Source: Pseudomonadota bacterium (GTDB lineage Bacteria; Pseudomonadota; Gammaproteobacteria; Steroidobacterales; Steroidobacteraceae). From it: DNA of 40,168 bases. Of this stretch, positions 33,325-40,168 are shown piece after piece. How positions within the stretch are numbered: position 1 is the first letter of the stretch; each line of letters opens with the position of its first letter. The notes beneath the pieces were generated by a model. It was not told where the DNA came from. It made no database searches and saw only the letters and a program-made list of their open reading frames with translations. A program made the position numbers and the translations under genes. The stretch spans positions 1 through 40,168 of the forward strand of contig JAEWAF010000006.1 in NCBI GenBank assembly GCA_023391815.1, given 5' to 3'.

Positions 33325-34016
33325 TGGATAGCCATGGCGGCTTCGTACTCTTTCACTCGCCCCCAACGAAGCTGCTGCACGCCCTGGCCGAACTTTCTTC
33401 CCTCCAGCACCAGCAACTCGTCCGTCGACAAGAAGATCTCGTCCGGGCAATGCTCCTCGCATTCGTATTTGTATTGGAGGTCCACGGTCACCGCCTGCAA
33501 CTGCCCCGTGCCCCGGAAAGGATAATGCTTGAAGACGTCCTGATCGGTGATTGGCGCAGTTCCATCGGTTGTCCACGGGTGGAAGAAATCCAAGGCCGAT
33601 CGGGTGCGTCCATCCTCCGGATCTTTGCCATGGTAGGCGACGTTCTGAACGCGAACCTGCTTGGGACAAAGCCGGGAGGCAGGTGGATCCAGGCACACCG
33701 GCGCAATTGAAAACGGGAAGGCGCCCGGCAGAAGAACCTGCAAGTTCATATCTATCTTTCGGCGACGTGCCGGCGTGGCGCTCGCTGCGACAGGGACCAC
33801 CGGTACACCCACCACACCGAAGCTTGCAAACCTCAGGTCCGAGACGAAGCTCACGCGCAACGCTATATCTTCGTTAACCAGCTGCAGAACGCCCGGCTGC
33901 GCGGACGGCACCACCGGTTTGTATGTATCGTAGACGAAGAATCTCGAACAACCGCCCAGGGTCAGCAGCATCGCAACGAATGCGACCTTCGAACCCGCGC
34001 CGTGGGGGGACTTCAT
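33321..34016 (-). CDS. Lipoprotein of unknown function
   Basis: 231 residues. The N-terminus has a basic start, a hydrophobic stretch and the lipobox LGGC (C23), so it should be lipid-anchored in the envelope. The mature protein is mixed in structure and holds four cysteines besides the lipid one (in APVCLD, SRLCPK and YECEEHC), possibly two disulfides. I do not recognise the family. It is 6 bases after the ABC ATPase stop, and its own stop overlaps the next start by 4 bases, so it is part of a tight operon. Confidence 0.78.
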   Translation of the reverse strand: MKSPHGAGSKVAFVAMLLTLGGCSRFFVYDTYKPVVPSAQPGVLQLVNEDIALRVSFVSDLRFASFGVVGVPVVPVAASATPARRRKIDMNLQVLLPGAFPFSIAPVCLDPPASRLCPKQVRVQNVAYHGKDPEDGRTRSALDFFHPWTTDGTAPITDQDVFKHYPFRGTGQLQAVTVDLQYKYECEEHCPDEIFLSTDELLVLEGRKFGQGVQQLRWGRVKEYEAAMAIQ

Positions 34017-34022
34017 GGACGG

Positions 34023-35609
34023 CTAGTGTCTATCGAGCAACTGCGTTCGTCCACCCCGCTGAATCTTCAGCACCTTGCCTACCGCCGGCACGATGTCTTC
34101 CGGATCGTGCACGGCCATCACGATCTGGGTTCCCTGTTCAGCCAGTTGCTCGATAAAGCCGAGCACCGTCGCTCTCACATCGCCGTCGAGACCCGTGCAC
34201 GGCTCGTCGAGCAGTAACAATTCCGGATCGTTCATCATGGCTCGCGCGAACAACGCGAGGCGCATCTGCCCGTACGACACTTGTCGCGGGCCGCGGGCGC
34301 GCAGATGTTCGATGTTGAAGAACTTCAGCCAACGATCGGCGGCTTTGCGATCTGCTTTGGCGGGGGCTTCGTTCAGGCCGACGCTGGCGTAGCGCCCCGA
34401 GATCACGATCTCTTCGATGGAGCTGGCGAGGAAATGATCCGCCTGCAGCTCCGGCGAGACCCAGCCGAGGCGATGTTTCCAACTCTCGATGTGCGTGCCC
34501 TTCGGCACGCCGTCGCGCTCGATCGTGCCGCCGAGCGCAGGATGCAGATCGCCGTAGATCATGTTGAGCAGCGAGCTCTTGCCCGAGCCGTTCGCACCGA
34601 GGATGGCCCAATTCTCACCACGCGCGAGGGTCCAATCGAGCTTGCGAATGACCGGACGGTAATCGCGATAGATGTCGGCATTGCGAATGACAAAGAGCGG
34701 GGCCGCGCTCCCCCGCTTAGCTGACTTGCGCATCGTCACGGTAGCAGTCAGGCTCGGCTGCGCCGAGGCGCGTCGCCCGGCTCGCGCGCGCGCAGAAGAA
34801 AGATCGTGCCCTGGCTGCAACGATGACAATCCCCGCCGGGGCTTGGCGCCAGACTCGCTTTCCGTGCCTGCGACGGCCGGGTGAGACAATCTGGCGCCGC
34901 GAGCAACCGCCTGCTCATGCCCGACCGGGCCGGCTGAAACAATCCGACCCTGCTCGATATGCGCCACATGCGTCACATTGTTCGGCAACTCTTTCGGCCG
35001 ATGCGACGTGATCACCCAATCGTGCCCGCCTCTGGGCTGCTCGAGCGCCTTCTTCAACTTCTCCTTCGCTCGCACGTCCAACCCGTTGAACACTTCATCG
35101 AGCAGCAACACCGCCGCGTTGCCAGCAAACAAGCGCGCAACCAGCGCCAGCCGTCGCTGGCCATAGGACAAGGTCAGAATGCGCCGCTGCCTCAACCCCC
35201 ACAGGCCGAACCGCCGCAACACGCGCGCGACGCGTTCACGCTGAGCAGCCGTCGGCTGGGTCAAAGGAATGTCCTCATCGAACAATCCCGTCGTCACCAC
35301 TTGAGTGACGGTCAGATTCCAGTCGTAGCGAACATATTTGTCCTGCCGCTCCGGCCCCACATATGCAATCTGCTCTTTCGCCAGCGACGCCGTGCGCCGC
35401 TGCCGGCCCGTAGGCGTCGGCCACACTTCGCCACGAAGCATCTTGAGCAGCATGGTCTTGCCGGAGCCGTTGGCGCCGATCAGCGCCCAGCGCTCGCCTT
35501 TACGCAATGTGAAGCTGACCTCCTCGAGCGCCCGATGCGCCTCGAAGATCAACGAACAATTGACGAGCTCGATCAGCGGGGCGGCGTTGGAGTGTTTTGC
35601 AGCGACCAC
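34023..35609 (-). CDS. ModF-like tandem ABC ATPase
   Basis: 528 residues from a GTG inside the upstream gene; no ATG fits and no ribosome site is clear, so the start is uncertain. There are two complete ABC domains: Walker A GANGSGKT (45-52), signature LSYGQ (147-151), Walker B AVLLLDE (166-172); then Walker A GANGSGKS (338-345), signature VSYGQ (444-448), Walker B LLLLDEP (464-470). No membrane segments are present. The SYGQ signatures and twin layout match ModF/PhrA, a cytoplasmic ATPase of unclear role linked to molybdate genes; no modABC genes are near. A basic, serine-rich linker of about 75 residues (226-303) separates the halves. Confidence 0.82.
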   Translation of the reverse strand: MVAAKHSNAAPLIELVNCSLIFEAHRALEEVSFTLRKGERWALIGANGSGKTMLLKMLRGEVWPTPTGRQRRTASLAKEQIAYVGPERQDKYVRYDWNLTVTQVVTTGLFDEDIPLTQPTAAQRERVARVLRRFGLWGLRQRRILTLSYGQRRLALVARLFAGNAAVLLLDEVFNGLDVRAKEKLKKALEQPRGGHDWVITSHRPKELPNNVTHVAHIEQGRIVSAGPVGHEQAVARGARLSHPAVAGTESESGAKPRRGLSSLQPGHDLSSARARAGRRASAQPSLTATVTMRKSAKRGSAAPLFVIRNADIYRDYRPVIRKLDWTLARGENWAILGANGSGKSSLLNMIYGDLHPALGGTIERDGVPKGTHIESWKHRLGWVSPELQADHFLASSIEEIVISGRYASVGLNEAPAKADRKAADRWLKFFNIEHLRARGPRQVSYGQMRLALFARAMMNDPELLLLDEPCTGLDGDVRATVLGFIEQLAEQGTQIVMAVHDPEDIVPAVGKVLKIQRGGRTQLLDRH

Positions 35610-36433
35610 AGGGCGTTGATTGCCGGCGAGTCGCGCACGACCCGGCCGTCTTCTTCCAGTTTGAGCAGGTGAGCCAGCAGCGAGCCTTTCGCCACCGGAT
35701 GCAAGCGGGGATCGACGTCGTCGTAGACGCTGACGACCAATGTATCTAAATCCGCGGCGCCGATGCGCCCGAGGCGCTCCACGACTTTGGCTTCGCGCTG
35801 TAAACGATGCGCGACGATGCGGACGATCTCGGCCTGCGCGTCTTCGATCGTAAGGCCATGGCCGGGCGCGATACGCGTCACCGGCTCGTTCTGCAAGCGT
35901 GCGAGCGAGCGCAGATAGTCGCCCATGCTGCCGTCCGGTGGCCCGATCACCACGGTCGATCCCTGCATCAGATGATCGCCCGTGAACAACAGGCCCGTGC
36001 CTTCGAGCAGATAACAAAGATGATTCGAAGCATGTCCGGGCGTGTGCAAGGCACGCAGCGTGAGCGAGCCGACACTGACACGATCGCCATCGTTCAACAG
36101 CTGACTAGGCTCGAACCCGGCATCCTGACGCCCGTGCACCGGCGCCGGTTTACCCATCACCTTCGCGCCCGTCGCACCCGCCAGCGCCTTGGCAGCGGGC
36201 GAATGATCCGGATGCGTGTGAGTCGCGAGCACCGCGTCGATGCGCCCGCCCGTTTCCTGCAGGATGCGCTCCACATGCACCGCATCTTCCGGGCCCGGAT
36301 CGATCACCAGGAACCGATCCTCACCGACCAGATACGTGTTCGTCCCCGGCCCGGTCATGAAACCGGGATTGCGCGCCACGAGCCGGCGCACGCCAGGAGC
36401 GATTGGGTCGAGTTGTCCAGAGCTGAGCGACAT
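35573..36433 (-). CDS. Metallo-beta-lactamase-fold hydrolase (LACTB2-like)
   Basis: 286 residues. The metal motif is THTHPDH (71-77), followed by HTPGHASNHLCY, TGDHLM and APGHG, giving the full set of zinc ligands. The C-terminal winged-helix part (about 215-275, HPVAKGSLLAHLLKLEEDGRV) is typical of LACTB2-type enzymes, which act on thioesters or RNA. The frame stays open 35 codons upstream of the chosen ATG, but conserved sequence begins only after it. It heads a four-gene minus-strand run; the ABC gene starts inside its 3' end. The substrate is unknown. Confidence 0.87.
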   Translation of the reverse strand: MSLSSGQLDPIAPGVRRLVARNPGFMTGPGTNTYLVGEDRFLVIDPGPEDAVHVERILQETGGRIDAVLATHTHPDHSPAAKALAGATGAKVMGKPAPVHGRQDAGFEPSQLLNDGDRVSVGSLTLRALHTPGHASNHLCYLLEGTGLLFTGDHLMQGSTVVIGPPDGSMGDYLRSLARLQNEPVTRIAPGHGLTIEDAQAEIVRIVAHRLQREAKVVERLGRIGAADLDTLVVSVYDDVDPRLHPVAKGSLLAHLLKLEEDGRVVRDSPAINALWSLQNTPTPPR

Positions 36434-36563
36434 GCCGGCAAGCCTATCATCACTGCGGATCGTCCCGCTCGGCCGGGGAACATCAACGGCTGCGGGTTCA
36501 AGACACGCCGCTTCGATTCGACGGGTTCCGCGCCGCAAATTGACCGACGGGACCCGTTCACGT

Positions 36564-36597
36564 ATTTTGCGTGAGAACAGTCAGGATCTCACAAAAT
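36564..36597 (+). promoter_or_regulatory. Imperfect palindrome overlapping the antitoxin start (likely operator)
   Basis: ATTTTGCGTGAGA (36564-36576) and TCTCACAAAAT (36587-36597) are inverted copies apart from a two-base change, with GTGAGA/TCTCAC as a perfect core. The right arm runs into the antitoxin start codon. Toxin-antitoxin pairs of this type commonly repress themselves at such sites. Confidence 0.5.
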
Positions 36598-36847
36598 GGC
36601 CGCAAAGCAGAATATCACCGTGGCAATCGAGCCCGGCCTGCTCAAGCAGGCGCGCGCCATAGCGGCTCGCCGCGGAACGAGCATCAGCGCGCTCCTGGCG
36701 GAAGAATTGCGCGGCCTGGTCGCCGAGGACCGCGCATACGAAATTGCCCACCGAAGAGCCAAGGCCCTGTTGCAAACGGGACTCGATCTTCAGGGAGGCC
36801 GCATGGACGACCGGAACGAGATCCATGACCGAAGTCGTCTTCGTTGA
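36596..36847 (+). CDS. vapB: Ribbon-helix-helix antitoxin, VapB-like
   Basis: 83 residues. The N-terminal strand KQNITVAIEPGLLKQARAIAARRGTSISALLAEELRGLV has the ribbon-helix-helix pattern: a short beta-strand for DNA contact, then two helices with the turn GTSIS. The C-terminal part (RAYEIAHRRAKALLQTGLDLQGG) is the kind of flexible tail that wraps the toxin. AGGA lies 9 bases before the ATG. It overlaps the toxin gene by 23 bases. It should bind and neutralise the PIN toxin and repress the operon. Confidence 0.8.
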   Translation: MAAKQNITVAIEPGLLKQARAIAARRGTSISALLAEELRGLVAEDRAYEIAHRRAKALLQTGLDLQGGRMDDRNEIHDRSRLR

Positions 36848-37322
36848 CACAAACATCCTGATCTACGCGCACGACCGACAGGCCGGCGAAAAGCGGATTC
36901 GCGCAACCCGTGCGTTGGAGCGGCTGTGGAGCGAACAAACGGGGCGCCTCTCCGTGCAGGTGCTCCAGGAGTTCTATGTAACGGCGACACAGAAGTTGAA
37001 GACCTCTCGCGCCAGCGCACGTGAGATCGTTCAAACCTACACGCCTTGGGTTCAATATCCGACCACGCCGGAAACAATCCTGCAGGCCAGTGAGCTTTCC
37101 GAAGTGGCGCAGATCTCTTTCTGGGATGCGTTGATCGTCGCCTCCGCCGAACAGGTCGGAGCTTCACAGCTCTACACTGAAGATCTCAATGCCGGGCAGA
37201 TCCTCGCCGGCGTCAAGATCGTCAATCCTCTTACTGACTACGACCTGCCGTCGACGACGCCATACTCGGTACATGAACCCGCGCCGCCGGCGTATGGCGG
37301 CCGAGGCAAGGGGAGACGCTAG
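36825..37322 (+). CDS. vapC: PIN-domain ribonuclease toxin, VapC-like
   Basis: 165 residues from the ATG inside the end of the antitoxin gene. The PIN-domain acidic residues are visible: D8 in VFVDTNILIYAHD, an acidic/glutamate in the VLQEFYVTA helix, FWDALIVASA and the closing YTEDLNAGQ. These bind a metal and cut RNA, typically tRNA or rRNA in VapC toxins. A 25-residue hydrophilic tail follows the domain. The length and operon match type II VapBC modules. The real RNA target is unknown. Confidence 0.87.
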   Translation: MTEVVFVDTNILIYAHDRQAGEKRIRATRALERLWSEQTGRLSVQVLQEFYVTATQKLKTSRASAREIVQTYTPWVQYPTTPETILQASELSEVAQISFWDALIVASAEQVGASQLYTEDLNAGQILAGVKIVNPLTDYDLPSTTPYSVHEPAPPAYGGRGKGRR

Positions 37323-37393
37323 CCCGCGGAAGACGAAACCTCCGGTATCATCGGGCCCATAACAAAGCTTCCAGAATAGGAGCAAGGGCGAGC

Positions 37394-38470
37394 GTGACCC
37401 TCACCATCCTTCTGATCGCAGCCATCGTCGGGCTGGCCGTGTTCATGTTTGGCATGCGCGGCGCGGCGAGTCGTTCTCCGGTGCTCGACGCGGCGCGCGA
37501 CGAAACTCCGACCGCTATCGGCCCGCGAAGCGGTGACGGGCCGCCGTTCGAAACGGAAGCAACCTCGAGTGCCTACGCCGAGTGTTACAAGCTCGCCTTC
37601 ACCGTCTCCGGCTTCGACTACGTGATCTCGGGTCAGCACGAAGCGGTGCTGGAGAGAGTCAACGACAACGCCGCGGCCGCGGTTCATCAGCGTGAATATT
37701 TCCCCCGGCGTCCGATGCTCCTGCCCAAGCTGATGCAGGCGTTGAACGATGACGAAAGCACGCGTCGCGAACTGGTGAGGCTGATTCTCGAAGATCCCGC
37801 GCTGGCGGGCAGCACTCTGCAACGGGCCAACAGCGCCGCCTATCGTTATTCGCCCGAGCCGGTCGACAGTCTGGATCGTGCCGTGGTCGTACTCGGCACC
37901 GACGGGCTGCGCAGCCTGCTTGCCACGGCCATTCTGCAGCCGGTGTTCCGGCAACCGAAAGGTCATTTCGACAACTTCGCCGCGGTGACCTGGGAACATG
38001 CGCAGCGCACCGCCGCCGCGTCCGAAATGTGCGCGAGGGTGCTCGGCAATGCCGATCCTTTCATCGCACAGCTGATCGGTCTGCTCGGCCCGCTGGCGCG
38101 CATAGTCCTGTTTCGACTGACGATGGAAACCTATCGCGAGTTTCCGGACGTTCAGCCGCGCGCCGAAGTCTTCATCCGCGCCATGCAGTCGCAGGCTCCG
38201 AATGTCGCGGGCTTCATCGCATCGACCTGGGAGCTGTCCGATCCTTCCATTCGCGCCTTGCAAGAACAAACGGACAAGATCCCGCCGGGCACCATGAGCC
38301 CGCTCGGTCAGGCCATCTATTTCGGTGAGCTGTGCGGGGCTCTGACATTGTTAGCCAAGCGCGGCACGTATTCCGAGGAAGGCGCCCAGGCGCTGCTGAT
38401 GGAACAGGGTCTGACGCGGAAGATCACCCGGGAAATCTGGCAGGCCGCGAACAAGGCCGTGCAGGAATAG
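37394..38470 (+). CDS. Membrane-anchored HDOD-domain protein
   Basis: 358 residues from a GTG. One N-terminal membrane helix (about 3-20) is followed by a linker and an HDOD domain (about 100-300): FPRRPMLLPKLMQALNDD, LILEDPALAGSTLQRANSAAYRY, then SLDRAVVVLGTDGLRSLLATAIL. HDOD proteins act in signalling without known catalysis. This is the second HDOD protein in the window, but the two differ in architecture. AGGAG lies about 14 bases before the GTG, rather far, so the exact start is not certain. Confidence 0.82.
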   Translation: MTLTILLIAAIVGLAVFMFGMRGAASRSPVLDAARDETPTAIGPRSGDGPPFETEATSSAYAECYKLAFTVSGFDYVISGQHEAVLERVNDNAAAAVHQREYFPRRPMLLPKLMQALNDDESTRRELVRLILEDPALAGSTLQRANSAAYRYSPEPVDSLDRAVVVLGTDGLRSLLATAILQPVFRQPKGHFDNFAAVTWEHAQRTAAASEMCARVLGNADPFIAQLIGLLGPLARIVLFRLTMETYREFPDVQPRAEVFIRAMQSQAPNVAGFIASTWELSDPSIRALQEQTDKIPPGTMSPLGQAIYFGELCGALTLLAKRGTYSEEGAQALLMEQGLTRKITREIWQAANKAVQE

Positions 38471-38498
38471 CCGCCCGGAACCGGGTCCTGACGGCAAT

Positions 38499-38523
38499 CG
38501 TTCACTGAATATCTAAGTGAACG
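38499..38523 (+). repeat. 8-bp hairpin upstream of small membrane protein gene
   Basis: CGTTCACT (38499-38506) and AGTGAACG (38516-38523) pair exactly around a 9-base AT-rich loop. It lies 29 bases after the HDOD stop and 11 bases before the next ATG, with no T-tract. It may end the upstream transcript or influence translation downstream. Confidence 0.45.
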
Positions 38524-38534
38524 AGCGAGGCCCC

Positions 38535-38696
38535 ATGGCTAATTTGCCTGCAAATACGCCGAAGCACCCGCCCGGACTGCACCGGATGCTGGCTTACGGC
38601 CGGCAGAAGGGTAAAGTAGGTTGGATCCTGCTGTGGCTGCTGGGCATTCCCATCCCGGTGCTGTTCGTGCTGTTTCTGATCAGAGGCTGCACTTGA
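38535..38696 (+). CDS. Small single-helix membrane protein, 53 residues
   Basis: 53 residues. A proline-rich start (NTPKHPPGLHRM) leads to a basic stretch LAYGRQKGKVGW, then a hydrophobic helix (WILLWLLGIPIPVLFVLFL) and a short end RGCT. GAGG lies 4 bases before the ATG, and codon use fits its neighbours. The pattern 'YGRQKGK-GWILLWLLGIPIP' looks conserved in other Proteobacteria by memory, but it has no function I can name. It may sit in the inner membrane. It is followed by DUF1840. Confidence 0.7.
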   Translation: MANLPANTPKHPPGLHRMLAYGRQKGKVGWILLWLLGIPIPVLFVLFLIRGCT

Positions 38697-38721
38697 CCTC
38701 TACCCTGGAGCAACCTCCCTC

Positions 38722-39075
38722 ATGCTGGTTACGTTTCGGTCCACGGCGACGGAATCGATCACGATGTTCCAGGACGTTGCGGTCCAGCTGCTGAAGCTCA
38801 TGGGCGCGACCGGGCGCATTCCCGGCGCGCTCGGCCCGGATGACGTGCCGCTGGCGCTGCGCCAGCTGGAACATGCCACCGAGCAGATCAAGGCCGGCAC
38901 GCATGTAACCCCCGCCCGCCCGGCCGACAACGAAGATGCCAAGAACGAGGACGAAGACGACGAGGACCGCGAGGCGCCGGTGGACCTGGCGACGCGCGCG
39001 GTACCGTTGCTGAGCATCCTCAAGCGGGCCGCGGCCGCCAAGGCAGAGATTGTCTGGGAAGCCAAGGGTAAGTAG
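38722..39075 (+). CDS. DUF1840 family protein
   Basis: 117 residues. The start MLVTFRSTATESITMFQDVAVQLLKLMG, the GALGPDDVPLALRQLEHA block and the closing VDLATRAVPLLSILKRAAAAKAEIVWE are characteristic of DUF1840 (PF08895), a small cytoplasmic protein of unknown function. A central acidic linker (about 68-85, rich in Asp and Glu) separates the two conserved parts. It lies 25 bases after the small membrane protein gene, so the two may be co-transcribed. Confidence 0.9.
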   Translation: MLVTFRSTATESITMFQDVAVQLLKLMGATGRIPGALGPDDVPLALRQLEHATEQIKAGTHVTPARPADNEDAKNEDEDDEDREAPVDLATRAVPLLSILKRAAAAKAEIVWEAKGK

Positions 39076-39164
39076 CCCGCCGGTCGCCCCCCGCCTCCGT
39101 CATTGACCACCGCCCTCCAAGCGCGGTGGTAAACTGGCCCGCTTGGAGTGTCGGGGAGCCGTTC

Positions 39165-39887
39165 ATGGGCCGTATTTTCGAAGTCAGAAAGCACGCGATG
39201 TTCGCGCGCTGGAACCGCATGGCGAAGCAATTCGCCCGCATCGGCAAGGACATCACCATCGCCGTCAAGAACGGCGGCCCCGACCCGAACTCCAACCCGG
39301 CCCTGCGCCGCGTGATCCAGAACTCACGCGCGGTGAACATGCCCAAGGACAAGGTCGAAGCGGCGATCAAGCGCGCTTCCGGCAAGGACGCGGCCAACTT
39401 CACCGAAATCCTTTACGAAGGCTACGCCCCGCATGGCGTCGCCGTGCTGGTCGAAACCGCCACGGACAATCCGACCCGCACCGTCGCCAACGTGCGCAGT
39501 ATCTTCACCAAGCACGAAGGCAACCTGGGCACCGCCAACAGCGTGAGCTTTCAGTTCAAGAAAATGGGCGTGTTCCGTTTGAATCCGGAAGGCATCGACC
39601 AGGACGACCTGGAGCTGTACCTGATCGACCACGGCCTGGAAGAGATGGGCGAGAGCACCGGCGAAAAGGGCGAGCCGCAGATCGTGGCCCGTTGCAACTT
39701 CCCCGAGTTCGGCCAGATGCAAAAGGCCTTGGAAGACCGGGGCATCACCCCGCTGTCCGCCGAGCATGAATACATCTGCCTGACGCCGACCGAGCTGCCC
39801 GAAGAGCAGGCCACCGAAGTTCTGGAAATGATCGACAAGCTCGAACAGGACGAGGACGTGCAGAAGGTGTATCACACCTTGGCGTAA
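39165..39887 (+). CDS. yebC: YebC/PmpR-family protein
   Basis: 240 residues from the ATG preceded by GGGGAG. It has the conserved N-terminal helical domain (KNGGPDPNSNPALRRVIQNSRAVNMPKDKVEAAIKRASGKD), then YEGYAPHGVAVLVETATDNPTRTVANVRSIFTKHEGNLG and the closing two domains ending MIDKLEQDEDVQKVYHTL. Family members have been described as DNA-binding regulators and, more recently, as ribosome-associated factors. The start MGRIFEVRKHAMFARWNRMAK differs from the common MAGHSKW form, placing it in the branch often seen as a second paralogue (YeeN-like). It is not followed by ruvC here. Confidence 0.9.
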   Translation: MGRIFEVRKHAMFARWNRMAKQFARIGKDITIAVKNGGPDPNSNPALRRVIQNSRAVNMPKDKVEAAIKRASGKDAANFTEILYEGYAPHGVAVLVETATDNPTRTVANVRSIFTKHEGNLGTANSVSFQFKKMGVFRLNPEGIDQDDLELYLIDHGLEEMGESTGEKGEPQIVARCNFPEFGQMQKALEDRGITPLSAEHEYICLTPTELPEEQATEVLEMIDKLEQDEDVQKVYHTLA

Positions 39888-39923
39888 AGTCGATGTTGAC
39901 GACGATGTATCGACGGACGCCCC

Positions 39924-39941
39924 GGATACATGGATGTATCC
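39924..39941 (+). repeat. 7-bp hairpin after yebC
   Basis: GGATACA (39924-39930) and TGTATCC (39935-39941) pair exactly around a TGGA loop, 36 bases after the yebC stop. A second short inverted pair, CGACGC/GCGTCG, follows. No T-tract is seen; it may be a weak terminator. Confidence 0.4.
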
Positions 39942-40010
39942 CGACGACGCAGGCGTCGGCGAGAGGCACGAGTCACGCCTTTTGCCGGCTCGCCTGAGGA
40001 TCGCGGCAGG

Positions 40011-40168
40011 ATGCCCGAGCCCGATCTCAATGTGAGCGGCGATCTGCTCTCGGCCGCCCGGCAATTGGTCCACGGCGGCGCTGTGAGCGAGCTGCGGGTC
40101 CTGCAATCCGGCCTGGTCGTGACAGGCGTGGTGGGCGGCGCCCGTGGGGCGCCCAACCGGCCGCCGGG
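40011..40168 (+). CDS. Start of an unidentified gene, cut by the window edge
   Basis: An open frame begins at the ATG with GAGGA about 10 bases upstream and runs to the end of the window (52 codons). The visible part, PEPDLNVSGDLLSAARQLVHGGAVSELRVLQSG, then LVVTGVV and a Gly/Pro-rich stretch, weakly recalls the N-terminus of SNF2-type helicases with a SWIM-like region, but it is too short to assign. Confidence 0.45.
   Translation, partial: MPEPDLNVSGDLLSAARQLVHGGAVSELRVLQSGLVVTGVVGGARGAPNRPP

Noticed and set aside
32254..33696. A longer version of the serine hydrolase with 124 extra N-terminal residues
   Set aside because: The extra part mirrors the lipoprotein gene in another frame and lacks similarity, while the inner ATG gives a proper signal peptide.
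32254..36433. Beta-lactam resistance island
   Set aside because: The metallo- and serine-beta-lactamase-type folds here belong to broad hydrolase families, and neither shows features specific to antibiotic breakdown.

Overview
The window is about 40 kb of GC-rich chromosomal DNA from a Gram-negative bacterium. It carries an outer-membrane export gene, a TonB-dependent receptor, an envelope lipoprotein and beta-barrel proteins. Gene content and the Eps-type polysaccharide locus fit a Proteobacterium. My best guess is a gammaproteobacterium of the Steroidobacter/Nevskiales kind, but this is inference from codon use and gene families, not a database match. I see no rRNA, tRNA, CRISPR array, insertion sequence or prophage.

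Positions 1-15599 are one large exopolysaccharide (Eps/Wzx-Wzy type) locus. It holds the end of an initiating sugar-phosphate transferase, the export protein EpsE, the chain-length protein EpsF and the kinase-like EpsG (whose Walker A lysine is replaced by cysteine). These are followed by a Wzy-like polymerase, four glycosyltransferases, a fused phosphoribosyltransferase-HAD protein, a secreted SGNH esterase, a membrane acyltransferase, a Wzx flippase and the beta-barrel EpsL. Most genes overlap or nearly touch. The exception is a GH16 polysaccharide hydrolase inserted on the opposite strand at 8087-8995. A perfect 11-bp inverted repeat closes the locus.

Positions 15657-24578 hold mostly single genes on both strands: a secreted protein of unknown function, DUF2200, a MetA-like outer membrane protein, a small hydrophobic protein, a YdeI-family protein, a cyclase-family hydrolase with altered metal ligands, a putative secreted glycoside hydrolase, a prolyl-4-hydroxylase-like dioxygenase, DUF3025 and an HDOD-GAF signalling protein.

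Positions 24581-28660 (minus strand) form a thiamine-salvage operon. A TPP riboswitch precedes a TonB-dependent receptor, a single-domain YkoF-like thiamine-binding protein, a PnuC/PnuT transporter and a choline/thiamine-kinase-like phosphotransferase. Together they suggest a complete route from the outer membrane to intracellular phosphorylation. This is the most coherent and interesting system in the window.

Positions 28673-32240 hold a REP-like palindrome, a PhzF-family protein and a stand-alone elongation factor G with a five-residue insertion in switch I, ended by a textbook terminator. Positions 32254-36433 (minus) are a tight four-gene run: a metallo-beta-lactamase-fold hydrolase, a ModF-like double ABC ATPase, a lipoprotein and a serine beta-lactamase-family hydrolase. 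The last part holds a VapBC-type toxin-antitoxin pair, a membrane-anchored HDOD protein, a 53-residue membrane protein, DUF1840, YebC, and the start of a gene cut by the window edge.
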